Assembly: GCF_036625195.1 (NCBI RefSeq)
Contig: NZ_JAZKUG010000001.1
Coordinates: forward strand, 1,426,001 to 1,490,000
Length of the DNA stretch: 64,000 nucleotides
Direction: 5' to 3'
DNA from: Accumulibacter sp.
Lineage (GTDB): Bacteria > Pseudomonadota > Gammaproteobacteria > Burkholderiales > Rhodocyclaceae
Below the pieces are notes generated by a model. That model did no database searches. It was given only the letters and a program-made list of their open reading frames with translations, and was not told where the DNA came from. Shown here one piece after another: positions 17,041 through 25,867 of this stretch (position 1 is the first letter of the stretch; every line of letters starts with the position of its first letter). A program made the translations under genes and the position numbers.

Positions 17041-18621
17041 TCAAGGCCCGGCGAATGGTTGCAATTCTTCGTCCGAGGGCAGCAGTGTGGAAAACACGGC
17101 TTCCAGTCGGACGGGCAGTCCCGCCGGTGTCGTCGTGGCAATGTTGAGGCCCGAAGGACCCGATGGGCGCTCGATCTCGCCATCGATCCGTTCGAGCAGG
17201 TACGGGAAAAACGGATTGGATGACAGCCGGGTCAGGAAGTCCTGGTCGACGATCAGCGCGCCACGTTCGCCGCGGGCATCCATCGCGCCGAGGTTGTAAC
17301 CGTAGTCGTCCTTCGTCTTCGGGTCGGGATACATTCCATACAGGGGATCATCCATCGGGATCGGGATCGAGAGGTGCGACAGGGAGAAGATTCCCGGCGG
17401 GTACGGCAGGCCCAGTGGACGAACGACGGGTTGCAACTGGCCGGGCGCGATGCTGCGCTCGACCGTCAGGTCGCTGTCGTCACTCGCGTTGGCGATGGTG
17501 GTGAAGCGATAGGTCACGGGGGTCGTGGGAGCGAGGCGGTCCACTGCGACGTACGACGACGGGCGCAGCAGCGGGGCGAACTTGAGTGTCCGGTTCACGT
17601 CGAAAAGCACGATCTCGCTACCGTTGTCCGGTAGATGCGCGTAGAGCGCGCTCAGGATTGCCGGTGTGCTGACGGTGAAATCGATTGCCGACTGGAAGGT
17701 CAGGACGGGCGGCAGGCCGCCGAGCTGGCCGGCTTTCGCAAGGCGCTGGATCTGCGCCTGCAGGGCGTCGGTGAGGCGGAAGGACTGGCGCGCGCCGTTG
17801 ACCGGAAAGGAGTTGTACTTGAACGGGTTGAATTCCGGAATGACGCTCAGCCAGGCGGCATTGGCAAATGGCGGCAGCAAGGCTGGCAGGCTCGCCAGGC
17901 CGGCAAAGCGGGCAAAGCGGGTGATGCCGATCATCGGTGTGAACAGGACGATCCGCTCGGCGCGCGCGAGTCGCTGGTCTTCCAGTGCATCGAGCGAGTA
18001 CTTCATCGCCAGCGCGCCGCCGTTCGAGAAGCCCACCAGATGCAGCGGTGCAGGGGCAGGCACGAGCCGACGCGCTTCGCGTATGGCGAGGCGGGTTGCT
18101 GCCATCCAGTCTTCCCAGCGGACCTTGCTCAGACCGGCGGGAACCGTGCCGTGTGCCGGCAAACGGAGGCCGATGGCGACGAATCCGTGCTCGCGATAAT
18201 GTCGCGCGAAATGCCGCAGGCTGTAGGGCGAATCGGTCAGACCATGCAGCAGGACGACCACCCCCAGCGGTTTGCCATCGGGTTCCATGACGTAGGAGCG
18301 GTTCCAGTCCTGCGCAAAGCGCGCCGGGTAGACCGGACTCGCCTCGAAGTAGCGATTGATCGGCACGCGCTGGTCGGCTGCCAGCTTCTGGCTGACCTCT
18401 GCGCGTACGCTGCTCATGATCTCGTCTTCCTGCGCGAGGTAGCGGCTCCAGTCGGCTGCGTCGAGTTGACCAGCCGAGAGTTCTGTTGGCACGTAGGTAT
18501 GCCATGGCTGCAACGCCGGGCCGCCGAGCACACGAAATGCGCGCAGGGCGAGCAGCGCGACGGCGACCACGAGGACCAGCAGCAGCACCCACTTCAGGAT
18601 TCTTCCGATGGTTCCCAGCAT
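17041..18621 (-). CDS. Membrane-anchored alpha/beta hydrolase
   Basis: This 526-residue protein begins with one transmembrane helix (KWVLLLVLVVAVALLALRAF), which probably anchors a periplasmic domain. A serine-hydrolase core follows: VVVLLHGLTDSPYSLRHFA gives the oxyanion strand, LHLVGFSNGG the nucleophile elbow (Ser), and later DFTVS and FSLSHLSIP may hold the acid and histidine. It resembles alpha/beta hydrolases in many Betaproteobacteria annotated only by fold. No partner gene adjoins it. Substrate unknown. Confidence 0.75.
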   Translation of the reverse strand: MLGTIGRILKWVLLLVLVVAVALLALRAFRVLGGPALQPWHTYVPTELSAGQLDAADWSRYLAQEDEIMSSVRAEVSQKLAADQRVPINRYFEASPVYPARFAQDWNRSYVMEPDGKPLGVVVLLHGLTDSPYSLRHFARHYREHGFVAIGLRLPAHGTVPAGLSKVRWEDWMAATRLAIREARRLVPAPAPLHLVGFSNGGALAMKYSLDALEDQRLARAERIVLFTPMIGITRFARFAGLASLPALLPPFANAAWLSVIPEFNPFKYNSFPVNGARQSFRLTDALQAQIQRLAKAGQLGGLPPVLTFQSAIDFTVSTPAILSALYAHLPDNGSEIVLFDVNRTLKFAPLLRPSSYVAVDRLAPTTPVTYRFTTIANASDDSDLTVERSIAPGQLQPVVRPLGLPYPPGIFSLSHLSIPIPMDDPLYGMYPDPKTKDDYGYNLGAMDARGERGALIVDQDFLTRLSSNPFFPYLLERIDGEIERPSGPSGLNIATTTPAGLPVRLEAVFSTLLPSDEELQPFAGP

Positions 18622-19194
18622 AGTCTCGCCTTGTCACGTTGCCTGGCGTCGGCTCTTCAGCGCGCCCTGTTCGATGGATGGAAAACCCGTACCTGCGGGC
18701 GAAAGTATGGCCGCTTGCAAAGCCGGCAGTCAATCAAAAATGTCGAGCCCAGTTGCAGCAGCCGCGACAGGGCCGAGCGATGTCCTCTTGTCACACACTG
18801 CCCAACAGGTGGGCGACAAAAACAACCAGAACAATGAGCTGCGCGTCCATGACATCTTGTAGCGGGGTGCTCGGAGCGTTACCGGATGTCTTCCGCAGCG
18901 ACGGCAAACGCCCCGGATCGGTGCCTGGCACCGGCATCGCCAGCTCCGCGTGCTCGGGTTCCCGTGCCGCTCCCTCGGCCACCTTGCGCCGGCTATAGCC
19001 AACGTGCGCCAACCGCCACGCCTGTGCCCGGATAACAGCAGCTGACCCCCGGTAACAATCCCGATTCTCTGGCTTGGCCTGTCGTTTGCCTGACCTCGCG
19101 AAGAAGACCGCAGAACACACCAAACAGCGAAGCCGATGCCGGCTCAAGAAAATGCCCTTGGAAGACCACGCAAGAAAAAATCGGTTTCACGCCG

Positions 19195-19365
19195 TCAGAT
19201 TTCGACCGGCTTCAGGTGGGCCGCGACAGGAGTGGCAGAGGACGACTCGGCCTTCTGCCGCAGTTTGGCGTGCCGCCCGGGACTGTTCCGTGGCAGATGG
19301 ACGAACTCGGGGATCAGTCCTTAGCGAAACAGGGCGACGGTCTGGCGTGGATCCGGTGGGTTCAT
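19195..19365 (-). pseudogene. N-terminal remnant of a DDE transposase with nonsense codon
   Basis: Read on the minus strand from ATG 19365, the frame gives MNPPDPRQTVALFR, then a TAA, then GLIPEFVHLPRNSPGRHAKL and RQKAE. This resembles the opening (ALFRYGLIxEFVHLPxxxxGLYARLRxKAE) of transposases of the integrase-core (IS481-like) type, as I remember it, with the expected Tyr codon changed to TAA. The match then stops and a TGA follows at 19195-19197. The remainder of the transposase is absent. No clear terminal repeats were found. The family call rests on memory of the motif. Confidence 0.4.
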
Positions 19366-19785
19366 GAGGAGGGACTCCTGACAATGAAAGGAGTCGCCAC
19401 CCTGTCCCGAGTCGGCTGGCGGGTCAGGCCCCGTAACGTGTTGGACCGCTTTGTTGCGGCCGCCGCCGGCGGCGTCCGGTGGGCGGAAACCGGGCGGACG
19501 GGGGAGCGCGGCCAGATGTGCGGCAGCAACTCCGCGCAAGCTGAGCAACACCGATGCCGTCGCGAACAGGCGGCCAAACGCCACAAGCGCGGGAGCAGTC
19601 CCGCAGGACAGGTTCGCCGGCAGGCTGACTACCGTGATCAGGACGCGACGGACGAGACGCCGTCGCTGGCGGACCCAGCCCACGGCCGAAACCCGGCCCG
19701 CGACGCGGCACACGTCGCGGGCCATCCTTTCTTGAATGGTGATGGGCCAAGGGTAGCTTCAATCGCCCCTTACCGGAACATCCCC

Positions 19786-19932
19786 TTATCCACGCACCCA
19801 CTTCCGGAACGCCTCGCACAGGACGGGCGTCGACAGCCGTGTACGTCCTGCGGACCGTGTGGGCAATGCAAACAGCCGGGTTGCCCACAGTCGCCCGCGG
19901 CGCTTGCCCACCGCCGTCGTGAACGATCGCAT
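19786..19932 (-). CDS. Unrecognised short reading frame, 48 residues
   Basis: ATG 19932 to TAA 19786 encodes a basic peptide beginning MRSFTTAVGKRRGRLW and ending CEAFRKWVRG. It has no evident ribosome site and no family that I recognise. It is listed because it is the most protein-like frame in the gene-poor stretch; it may be the tail of a lost gene. Confidence 0.2.
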   Translation of the reverse strand: MRSFTTAVGKRRGRLWATRLFALPTRSAGRTRLSTPVLCEAFRKWVRG

Positions 19933-20206
19933 TCGCTGGCCCAGTTCGCCCTTCGGGCCTGACGCGTTTCGCTGGTCAGATCACTTTCTTGTGTGTCCAC
20001 CAGTAGAAACCAAGACCCCACAACCATCCGCTTTCGACCACCGCGCGCGATTTCTTCCGGTGGCTGTATATCCGCGCCAACGAGGTGGTGGTCGGGCAAG
20101 ATAAACAGCGGGCCGACACCGAGAAACAGCAGGGTCAGGTTTCCTCCGGGTGAACTCCCTTTGCCGGAGCGAACTCGTTGCGGTCGGCCCCACGGCCAAC
20201 GACCGG

Positions 20207-20234
20207 GGGTACGGCACCACGAGGCGCCGTACCC
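20207..20234 (-). terminator. Stem-loop downstream of the SPOR-domain gene
   Basis: GGGTACGGC (20207-20215) pairs perfectly with GCCGTACCC (20226-20234) across a 10-base loop, 29 bases after the stop of the minus-strand gene. There is no T-run, so it would be a weak or Rho-assisted terminator, or an mRNA-stabilising 3' hairpin. Confidence 0.35.
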
Positions 20235-20263
20235 GGGACCGCATCAGTCCCCGGCGGACCGCT

Positions 20264-21703
20264 TCAGCGCAGCGACTCCTGCACCGAGCGCAGCGGGCGC
20301 ACCCATGGCTGGTTGACCTGCAATTCGGCGGGCAGGGCGGCGATGGCGGCGCGCGCCTGCGCCGGCGTCGGGAAGACGCCGAAGAAGAGGTTGTAGCGTT
20401 CGCCCTGGGCACCCTCGCTGACCGAGTAGGCGAGCGAGTCGAGCGCCAGATGGGCGATGTTGCGGTCGATGAAGCGTGCCATGTCGCCTTGACTTGGCGA
20501 GGTCACCAACTGCACCGTGTACGCTTTCGGGTTCTGTTGCAGGAGCCACTGGCTGTCATGCAAAACGGCGGCGCCGGCACCCTGCGGGCGCAGCTTGCGG
20601 ATCGCGCCGCGCAGGTCGGCGAGGCTCTTCTCGAGGCTGCCGAGTTTGCCATCGACCCGGTCGATGCTCGCCTGCTGTTGCGCGTCGACCTCCTGCTGCG
20701 CGCTCAGCCGGGACGCCAGTGCGGCGACCTGGGCGTCCACCGCGCTGATGCGCGACTGGCTTTCGGCCAACGCCGACTCGGTGCCGGCGGGTGCGAAGGC
20801 AGGCAGCCACTTGACGAGGGCGAAGCCGAGAACGGTCAGCACGAAGACGGCGGCGATCGCCAGATGGGTCCACTTGAACCTTTCGCCGGTCTCGTCGCGG
20901 TGCGTCGCCAGTGCCGCCGCCAGCTTGCCGATCTCCTCGTCGAGACGTCGCGTCTCGGAGTGCAGAACGCCGACCAGGCGCTGCAAATCCTGGAATTCGG
21001 CGTAGTGCTCGCGCTGCAGGGCGCCGAGGCCGTCGATCCGTGCCGCGACGATCGCGTGTTGCCTTTCCGTCTGCTCACGCACTGCCTCGATGCGGCTCTT
21101 GTTGCCGCGCGTCGCGCTGTCGAGCAACTGGCAGGCGATGTCGAACTGGTCCAGACGCGCGCGCTGTTCGCCGACGATCTGCTCCTGCGCCCGGAACAGC
21201 GTCTCGAGCGAACCGATGCCGGCGTCGAGTTGCGCCAGTTCTGCAGCGATGCGCGAGTTGCTGCTCGCCAGGCGCCCTTCCCAGCGCTGCTCGGCGTCGG
21301 CGAGAGCGGCCTGTGCCTGACCCCGGAGCACCTCGATACGCTGTTCGACACCGGTGGCGCGGGCGACCAGCGACGAACCCTGCTGTTGCAGGTCGGCCCC
21401 GAGTTGATGCACGCGGCCCGACAGCATACCGCTGGACTGGCGGAGATCGTTCAGCTCGCTGTCGATCCGGCGATTGTTGTCGGCGTAGAGCGCCGTCAGT
21501 TCTTCGTAGTCGCGCAGCACGCGGTCGAGCTGGGCGTTGATCTCCTTCGCCGTCGTGCCGCTGCCGTTGGCCTGTGTCAGCTCGAGCAGCCTGGCCATTT
21601 CCGGGCGGATGAAGGGGGCTTGCCGGGTGGCTGGGTCGGTCGTGTTGGTTTCGCTCTCGAGCTGCGCATCGCTTGGCAGCACCAGTTTGGCAGTTTCGGT
21701 CAT
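20264..21703 (-). CDS. Coiled-coil membrane protein with C-terminal SPOR-like domain
   Basis: This 479-residue protein has an unusual layout. A long cytoplasmic coiled coil (residues about 50-275, rich in Glu/Gln/Arg/Ala heptads) precedes one transmembrane helix at 279-300. A second, periplasmic coiled coil (about 310-370) follows. The C-terminal domain at 393-478 (KAYTVQLVTSPSQGDMARFI, YNLFFGVFPTPAQARAAIAALP) matches the pattern of SPOR domains that bind peptidoglycan stripped of stem peptides at division sites. GGAGG precedes ATG 21703. A role in division or septal peptidoglycan is inferred from the SPOR-like end. The large cytoplasmic part is not typical of FtsN or DamX. Confidence 0.7.
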   Translation of the reverse strand: MTETAKLVLPSDAQLESETNTTDPATRQAPFIRPEMARLLELTQANGSGTTAKEINAQLDRVLRDYEELTALYADNNRRIDSELNDLRQSSGMLSGRVHQLGADLQQQGSSLVARATGVEQRIEVLRGQAQAALADAEQRWEGRLASSNSRIAAELAQLDAGIGSLETLFRAQEQIVGEQRARLDQFDIACQLLDSATRGNKSRIEAVREQTERQHAIVAARIDGLGALQREHYAEFQDLQRLVGVLHSETRRLDEEIGKLAAALATHRDETGERFKWTHLAIAAVFVLTVLGFALVKWLPAFAPAGTESALAESQSRISAVDAQVAALASRLSAQQEVDAQQQASIDRVDGKLGSLEKSLADLRGAIRKLRPQGAGAAVLHDSQWLLQQNPKAYTVQLVTSPSQGDMARFIDRNIAHLALDSLAYSVSEGAQGERYNLFFGVFPTPAQARAAIAALPAELQVNQPWVRPLRSVQESLR

Positions 21704-21878
21704 GTTCGATCCCTCCAGTGGATTGACGGTCACGCGTCCAGGAAAGTGCGTGCTGGCGCACGTTGCACAGGCAGTTCAGCGATTCTCCCGGACCTCCCTC
21801 GATGGCGACACGCGTGCCGATCAGACACGCTCGCGAGAGTATAGGTTGCGCGATCGATCGTGGTCAATCGACGACCGC

Positions 21879-23159
21879 TCAGGAGAGCATGTCGGCCCAG
21901 ATGTTGCGTGCCCAGCCGTTGGCGATGCGGCCCTCGAGTTCGCTGCGTGCGTTTGACACGCCACCGGCGCCCGCTACCGGTTGCAGGACGCGGGAGGCGG
22001 GGTCGTACTGGAACACCGCGGCGACGTGGATTGCGCTACGCGCGTCTACAAAGCTGTAGCAGGTATTCATCAGCAGTGGTGCCGAGTCGGGTTGCTCGCC
22101 AGCGAGCAGCCTGAGGATCGCCGCCGCGGCGAGTTTCGCCTGCTGGTTGGCGACGTGCCCCGACTTCGGCATCGTCGGCGCCGGAAAGATCGCGTCGCCG
22201 AGCACATGCACTCCCGGCGTGTTGCTCGACTCCATCGACAGCCAGTCGATCTCGACCCAGCGCTGGTTGATCAGCTTCAGACCCGATGTCGCGGCGATGT
22301 CGGCGGCACGCTGCGGCGGAATGACGTTCAGGACGTCGGCCCTGACCTCGTCGAAATCGAGGCGGGCGGTCTTCGTCGCGACGTGCACGTCGCGCAACTC
22401 GCTTTGCGGCCGATATTCGATGATCCCCGGATAGAGCTCCGCCCACGCCTTGGCGAAGAGCCCCTTCTTGGAGACGATCTCGTCGTTGGCATCGAGAACG
22501 AGCACCTTGGCGCGTGGCCTGTGCCGCTTGCAGTAGTCGGCGACCAGGCAGGCCCGTTCGTACGGGCCCGGCGGGCAACGGTAGGGTGCGCGCGGGATCG
22601 ACAGGACGAAGACGCCGCCGTCCGGCATCGCTTCGAGCTGGCGGCGCAGCGCCACGGTCTGTGCGCCGGCCTTCCATGCGTGCAGGATGCTGCCCTGGGC
22701 GGTGGCGTTGTCGAGCCCGGGAATCTCCTGCCACAGAAAGTCGATTCCGGGCGACAGGACGAGGCGGTCATAGCGCAGATCGCCGCCATCGGCCAGGCGC
22801 AGGCTGCGCGCTGCGGTGTCGATCGCCAGCACCTCGCCGTGCACGACGCGCACGCCCCAGTGGCGCTGCAGGCGGTCATAGTCGAGCGTGATCTCGGCCA
22901 TGCTGCGGTTGCCAGCGATCACCAGATTGGACATCGGGCAGGAGACGAAACGGGGCGAGCGCTCGACCAGCGTGACGTCGACGCCGCGCGCGCTCCACAT
23001 GCGCAGGTACTTCGCTGCCGTGGCGCCGCCGTAGCCGCCTCCGACGACGACGACGTGGCCACGCGCCGGCCGCAGCCCGCCGCCGGCACAGCCAGTCAGG
23101 GCGAGGGCTCCGGCCAGGGCGCCGGCCTTCAGGAAGGCGCGTCGATCGAGCTCTGCCAT
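21879..23159 (-). CDS. fccB: Flavocytochrome c sulfide dehydrogenase, flavoprotein subunit
   Basis: This 426-residue periplasmic flavoenzyme oxidises sulfide and passes electrons to its cytochrome partner. A twin-arginine signal (DRRAFLKAGALAGALALTG) fits folded export. The FAD-binding VVVGGGYGGATAAKYL follows. Cys74 in SCPMSN matches the residue that binds FAD covalently in known enzymes. Cys195 (YRCPPGPYER) and Cys367 (MNTCYSF) match the redox disulfide that attacks sulfide. All key residues are therefore present. The cytochrome gene lies 11 bases upstream, so the subunits are co-expressed. No sox or other sulfur gene is nearby. Confidence 0.9.
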   Translation of the reverse strand: MAELDRRAFLKAGALAGALALTGCAGGGLRPARGHVVVVGGGYGGATAAKYLRMWSARGVDVTLVERSPRFVSCPMSNLVIAGNRSMAEITLDYDRLQRHWGVRVVHGEVLAIDTAARSLRLADGGDLRYDRLVLSPGIDFLWQEIPGLDNATAQGSILHAWKAGAQTVALRRQLEAMPDGGVFVLSIPRAPYRCPPGPYERACLVADYCKRHRPRAKVLVLDANDEIVSKKGLFAKAWAELYPGIIEYRPQSELRDVHVATKTARLDFDEVRADVLNVIPPQRAADIAATSGLKLINQRWVEIDWLSMESSNTPGVHVLGDAIFPAPTMPKSGHVANQQAKLAAAAILRLLAGEQPDSAPLLMNTCYSFVDARSAIHVAAVFQYDPASRVLQPVAGAGGVSNARSELEGRIANGWARNIWADMLS

Positions 23160-23170
23160 GTCGTTGCTCC

Positions 23171-23476
23171 CTACTTCTGCGCCGCAAGGTAGGTGGCGAT
23201 CAGTTCCAGTTGCTCGTCACTGTAGCCTTTGGCAATCTGCGGCATGATCGTTCCGGGTCGCTGGCCGCTCTTGAAGTCGCGCAGCTTCTGCAGGCTGATG
23301 CGCATGTCGACGCCGGCGAGGCGGTCGATTCCGGAACCGGCGACCGCGTGGCCATTGGTGCCATGGCAGTTGGCACAGGTGGCCGCGAGACTGCGTGCCC
23401 GTTCCGGGTCCGCTGCCTGGGCAAGCGGGCTGCCGCTGAGCAGCAACAGTGGGGCAAGGGCTGCCAGCCATTTCAT
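23171..23476 (-). CDS. fccA: Monoheme cytochrome c, sulfide dehydrogenase subunit
   Basis: This 101-residue periplasmic cytochrome has a signal peptide (WLAALAPLLLLSGSPLAQA), one heme site CANCH at residues 34-38 and a likely distal ligand Met78 in GTIMPQ. Size and motif fit the small cytochrome of fccAB/soxEF-type enzymes, which takes electrons from the flavin subunit encoded directly downstream. Only one heme is present; some relatives have two. Final acceptor is probably a soluble cytochrome c or the terminal oxidase. Confidence 0.85.
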   Translation of the reverse strand: MKWLAALAPLLLLSGSPLAQAADPERARSLAATCANCHGTNGHAVAGSGIDRLAGVDMRISLQKLRDFKSGQRPGTIMPQIAKGYSDEQLELIATYLAAQK

Positions 23477-23540
23477 CGCGTGTCCTCCGAATCCGAAAAG
23501 CCGGCCGGCGTGTGCCGCCTCTGTCCGCCGCCGCGCCTGC

Positions 23541-24956
23541 TCACACGCGGACGATGCGAACGCTGTCGGTGCTGCCGGCGCGCGGCCCGGCCGAGCCGAA
23601 GACGAAGGCCAGCAGGTCGCCCTCGCGCACCAGTCCGGCGCCGCGGGCGGCGACGACGGCCAGCCGCAATTGCTCGCCGGGGTCGGAATTCGCCGGTACG
23701 ACGAGCGGGCGGACTCCCCAGACCAGCGACAGGTCGCCGAGGACCTGGCTGCTCGTCGAGATACCGGCGATCGGCACCGTTGGCCGGAAGGCCGCGACGC
23801 GGTGCGCGGTCTGCCCGCTGCGCGTCGGGCAGAGGATGGCGGCGACCCCGAGTTCCTCGGCGGCCTGCACGGCAGCGTGTGCCACCGCCCAGGCGACACG
23901 GTCGCCGTCGGCACCGCTCGCCTCCGGGGCGACGCGCTGTCGCGGCCAGCCCTCGGCCGATTCGGCGACTTCGCTCATCATGCGCACGGCCTGGCTCGGG
24001 TAGAGGCCGACCGCCGTCTCCTCGGAAAGCATCAGGGCATCGGTGCCGTCGAGGACGGCGTTGGCGACGTCGTTGACTTCGGCGCGGGTCGGCAGCGGCG
24101 AGCGGGTCATCGATTCGAGCATCTGTGTTGCCGTGATCACCGGTTTCCCTGCCAGGTTGCAGTGGCGGATGATTTCCTTCTGCAACAGTGGCACGCTGCG
24201 CGCCGGCATCTGGATGCCGAGATCGCCGCGCGCGACCATCACCGCGTCGGCCGCCCTGATGATGCCGTCGAGGTTGTCGATGGCGGTTGCCGTCTCGATC
24301 TTCGGCACCAGGGCCGGACGGACACCACGCTTCGGCAGCATTGCGCGCACCCGCTCGACGTCTTCGGCGCGGCGAACGAAGGAGAGACCGAGGAAATCCA
24401 CCTTGGCGGCGATCGCCATTTCGAGCGCCAGGGCGTCGCGTTCGGTGAAGGGTTCGACGTGCGCCTCGGCGCGCGGCAGGTGCATGCCCTTGCGCGAGCG
24501 CAGTGTGCCGCCGCGTACGACCTCGGTGCGCACGTCGTCGCCCAGCGACTGCAGCACGCGCAGGACGATGGCGCCGTCGGCGAGGTAGACGTCGTCGCCC
24601 GGGCAGACCCATTGCGCCAGGTCGTTGAGGGTCGTCGCCACATGCCGCTCATCACCCTGCCCGTCGTCGCTGCCGCTGAGGACGAATTCCTGGCCGTTTG
24701 CCAGTTCGACTTCACCGCTGGCGATGGCGCCCGAGCGGATCTTCGGGCCGGGCAGGTCGACCAGGGTGCCGATGCTGCGCCCGAGCACCTGGGACAGTTC
24801 GCGGACCCGGCGGACGTTGGCGCTGTGCGTTTCCATGTCGGCGTGCGCGGCGTTCAGACGAACCACGTCGACCCCGGCCTCCAGGAGTTCACGCAGCGAC
24901 TCCGTCTCGGCGGTGGCGGGGCCGATCGTGGCGACGATCTTGGTTCGGCGCATCAA
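23541..24956 (-). CDS. pyk: Pyruvate kinase, predicted K+-independent type
   Basis: This 471-residue glycolytic enzyme makes pyruvate and ATP from phosphoenolpyruvate and ADP. Core motifs are present: KIVATIGPA, the Mg2+/PEP loop VPKIETATAIDNL and MVARGDLGIQ, and the AKPV-equivalent GKPVITATQMLESM. Two sites differ from the classic K+-dependent enzymes. The usual RLNFSHG is RLNAAHA (residues 33-39), which removes the Ser that binds K+. GPEIR is GPKIR, with Lys72 replacing the Glu that marks K+ dependence. DTKG is DLPG. This set is described for K+-independent pyruvate kinases. A strong sigma70-like promoter lies upstream (25068-25097). The final domain is the regulatory domain C. Confidence 0.92.
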   Translation of the reverse strand: MMRRTKIVATIGPATAETESLRELLEAGVDVVRLNAAHADMETHSANVRRVRELSQVLGRSIGTLVDLPGPKIRSGAIASGEVELANGQEFVLSGSDDGQGDERHVATTLNDLAQWVCPGDDVYLADGAIVLRVLQSLGDDVRTEVVRGGTLRSRKGMHLPRAEAHVEPFTERDALALEMAIAAKVDFLGLSFVRRAEDVERVRAMLPKRGVRPALVPKIETATAIDNLDGIIRAADAVMVARGDLGIQMPARSVPLLQKEIIRHCNLAGKPVITATQMLESMTRSPLPTRAEVNDVANAVLDGTDALMLSEETAVGLYPSQAVRMMSEVAESAEGWPRQRVAPEASGADGDRVAWAVAHAAVQAAEELGVAAILCPTRSGQTAHRVAAFRPTVPIAGISTSSQVLGDLSLVWGVRPLVVPANSDPGEQLRLAVVAARGAGLVREGDLLAFVFGSAGPRAGSTDSVRIVRV

Positions 24957-25067
24957 CTACTCCTCGCTCGTTTCGCGCTTCCGGCGGCCCGGTCCGAAGC
25001 CTGCGGCCGCCATGTCGGCTGGCTTCTGGCCAATGTTCAGGATGCCGAAAGGCGAAAAAATCGCCGA

Positions 25068-25097
25068 AGTATATGGGGGGCCAGCGCAGACAGTCAA
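25068..25097 (-). promoter_or_regulatory. Sigma70 promoter of pyk
   Basis: On the minus strand TTGACT (25097-25092) and TATACT (25073-25068) are 18 bases apart. They would start transcription near 25061, giving a leader of about 105 bases. It is one of the best matches to the consensus in the window and lies partly within the 3' end of the chemoreceptor remnant. A short GGCGA/TCGCC hairpin (25051-25065) is at the start of the leader. Confidence 0.65.
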
Positions 25098-25867
25098 TGC
25101 GCGTGCGGCCCGGCGGAACGCTCCGCCAGCTTGCGCAGCTCGTTGCCCTCCTGCTGCGCCCGTGCTTCCGCTTCCTCGCCGTGCTGGCGGACGCTGCACG
25201 CGAAGTCCGCCGTCTGCATCACGTTGCGCGCCATCTGCTCCACCGAACTCGACATGGCACTGGCGGCCTCGCACTGAGGGCGCGAGCCATCAACTCCACG
25301 CGCCGCTTCGGCGGCCAGTTTGGCTGCCGCGCCCAATGCTTCCTGCGAGCCATTGCGACTCGCGCCGACGGCCTCGCGCCGGCCGGCCTGCGCGGCGCCA
25401 ATGTTGGCAAACAGGCTTCCCTGGTCATTCGGATGCACTTGCAGCACTTGCGTCAGGTCACCGGCAGCCAGCCCTGAACCGGCTGTCACGACAGTTGCCG
25501 GCTCGCCGCCAAGAAGCCTGAGCAGCATCCGCGCCAGCCCGAAGCAGGACACGATGACGCAGAGCAGCGTCATGACACCGCCCGCGATGCCGGTGGGCAG
25601 CATCCGTTCGTGCGTCGCGTCGGCGTGGGCCCGCGCGCCTGCGGCAGTGGCCTCGAGTTCGCCGGCCTCGCTGAAAGTGGCTTCGCCAACGGCAGCGGCG
25701 TCGGTCAGGAACGGTTGAATCCCGACGACATGGCAGCGGCTGTGCTTGAAGGGACGGATTGCCTGCTCGGCGCGCGCCGCTTCGTCGGCGGCGACCGCCA
25801 TGGCGTTGCTGCTGCGCCAGATGACGACGTGCCCAGCGACCAGCAGGGCGCCGATGAGCAGCGCCAC
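25094..25867 (-). pseudogene. Degenerate methyl-accepting chemotaxis protein
   Basis: About 258 codons resemble a chemoreceptor that has decayed. There is an N-terminal hydrophobic helix (LLIGALLVAGHVVIW), a short periplasmic part, and a second helix (GGVMTLLCVIVSCFGLARMLL) with a HAMP-like stretch after it. The signalling domain is only partly recognisable (AASAMSSSVEQMARNVMQTA, where intact receptors have ASSxQxSxxVxxI). The frame stops well before the conserved hairpin tip is complete. An in-frame TAA upstream leaves only GTG 25867 without a ribosome site as start, and the conserved N-terminus begins before it. No che genes are near. Confidence 0.6.

Larger units (their letters stand above)
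18622..20263. other. Gene-poor accessory stretch with IS remnant
   Basis: About 1.6 kb in which the two strands show only short, compositionally poor frames, in contrast to the almost continuous coding elsewhere. It holds the degenerate transposase start at 19195-19365 and an unrecognised 48-codon frame at 19786-19932. A CGGTGCC/GGCACCG hairpin lies near 18919-18933, and a 9-bp stem-loop at 20207-20234. There are no intact integrase, phage or toxin-antitoxin genes. It looks like a decayed insertion site. Confidence 0.5.

Noticed and set aside
18622..20263. Small prophage or toxin-antitoxin island in the gene-poor stretch
   Set aside because: No phage, toxin, antitoxin or integrase gene can be recognised; only a broken transposase start and unconserved short frames.
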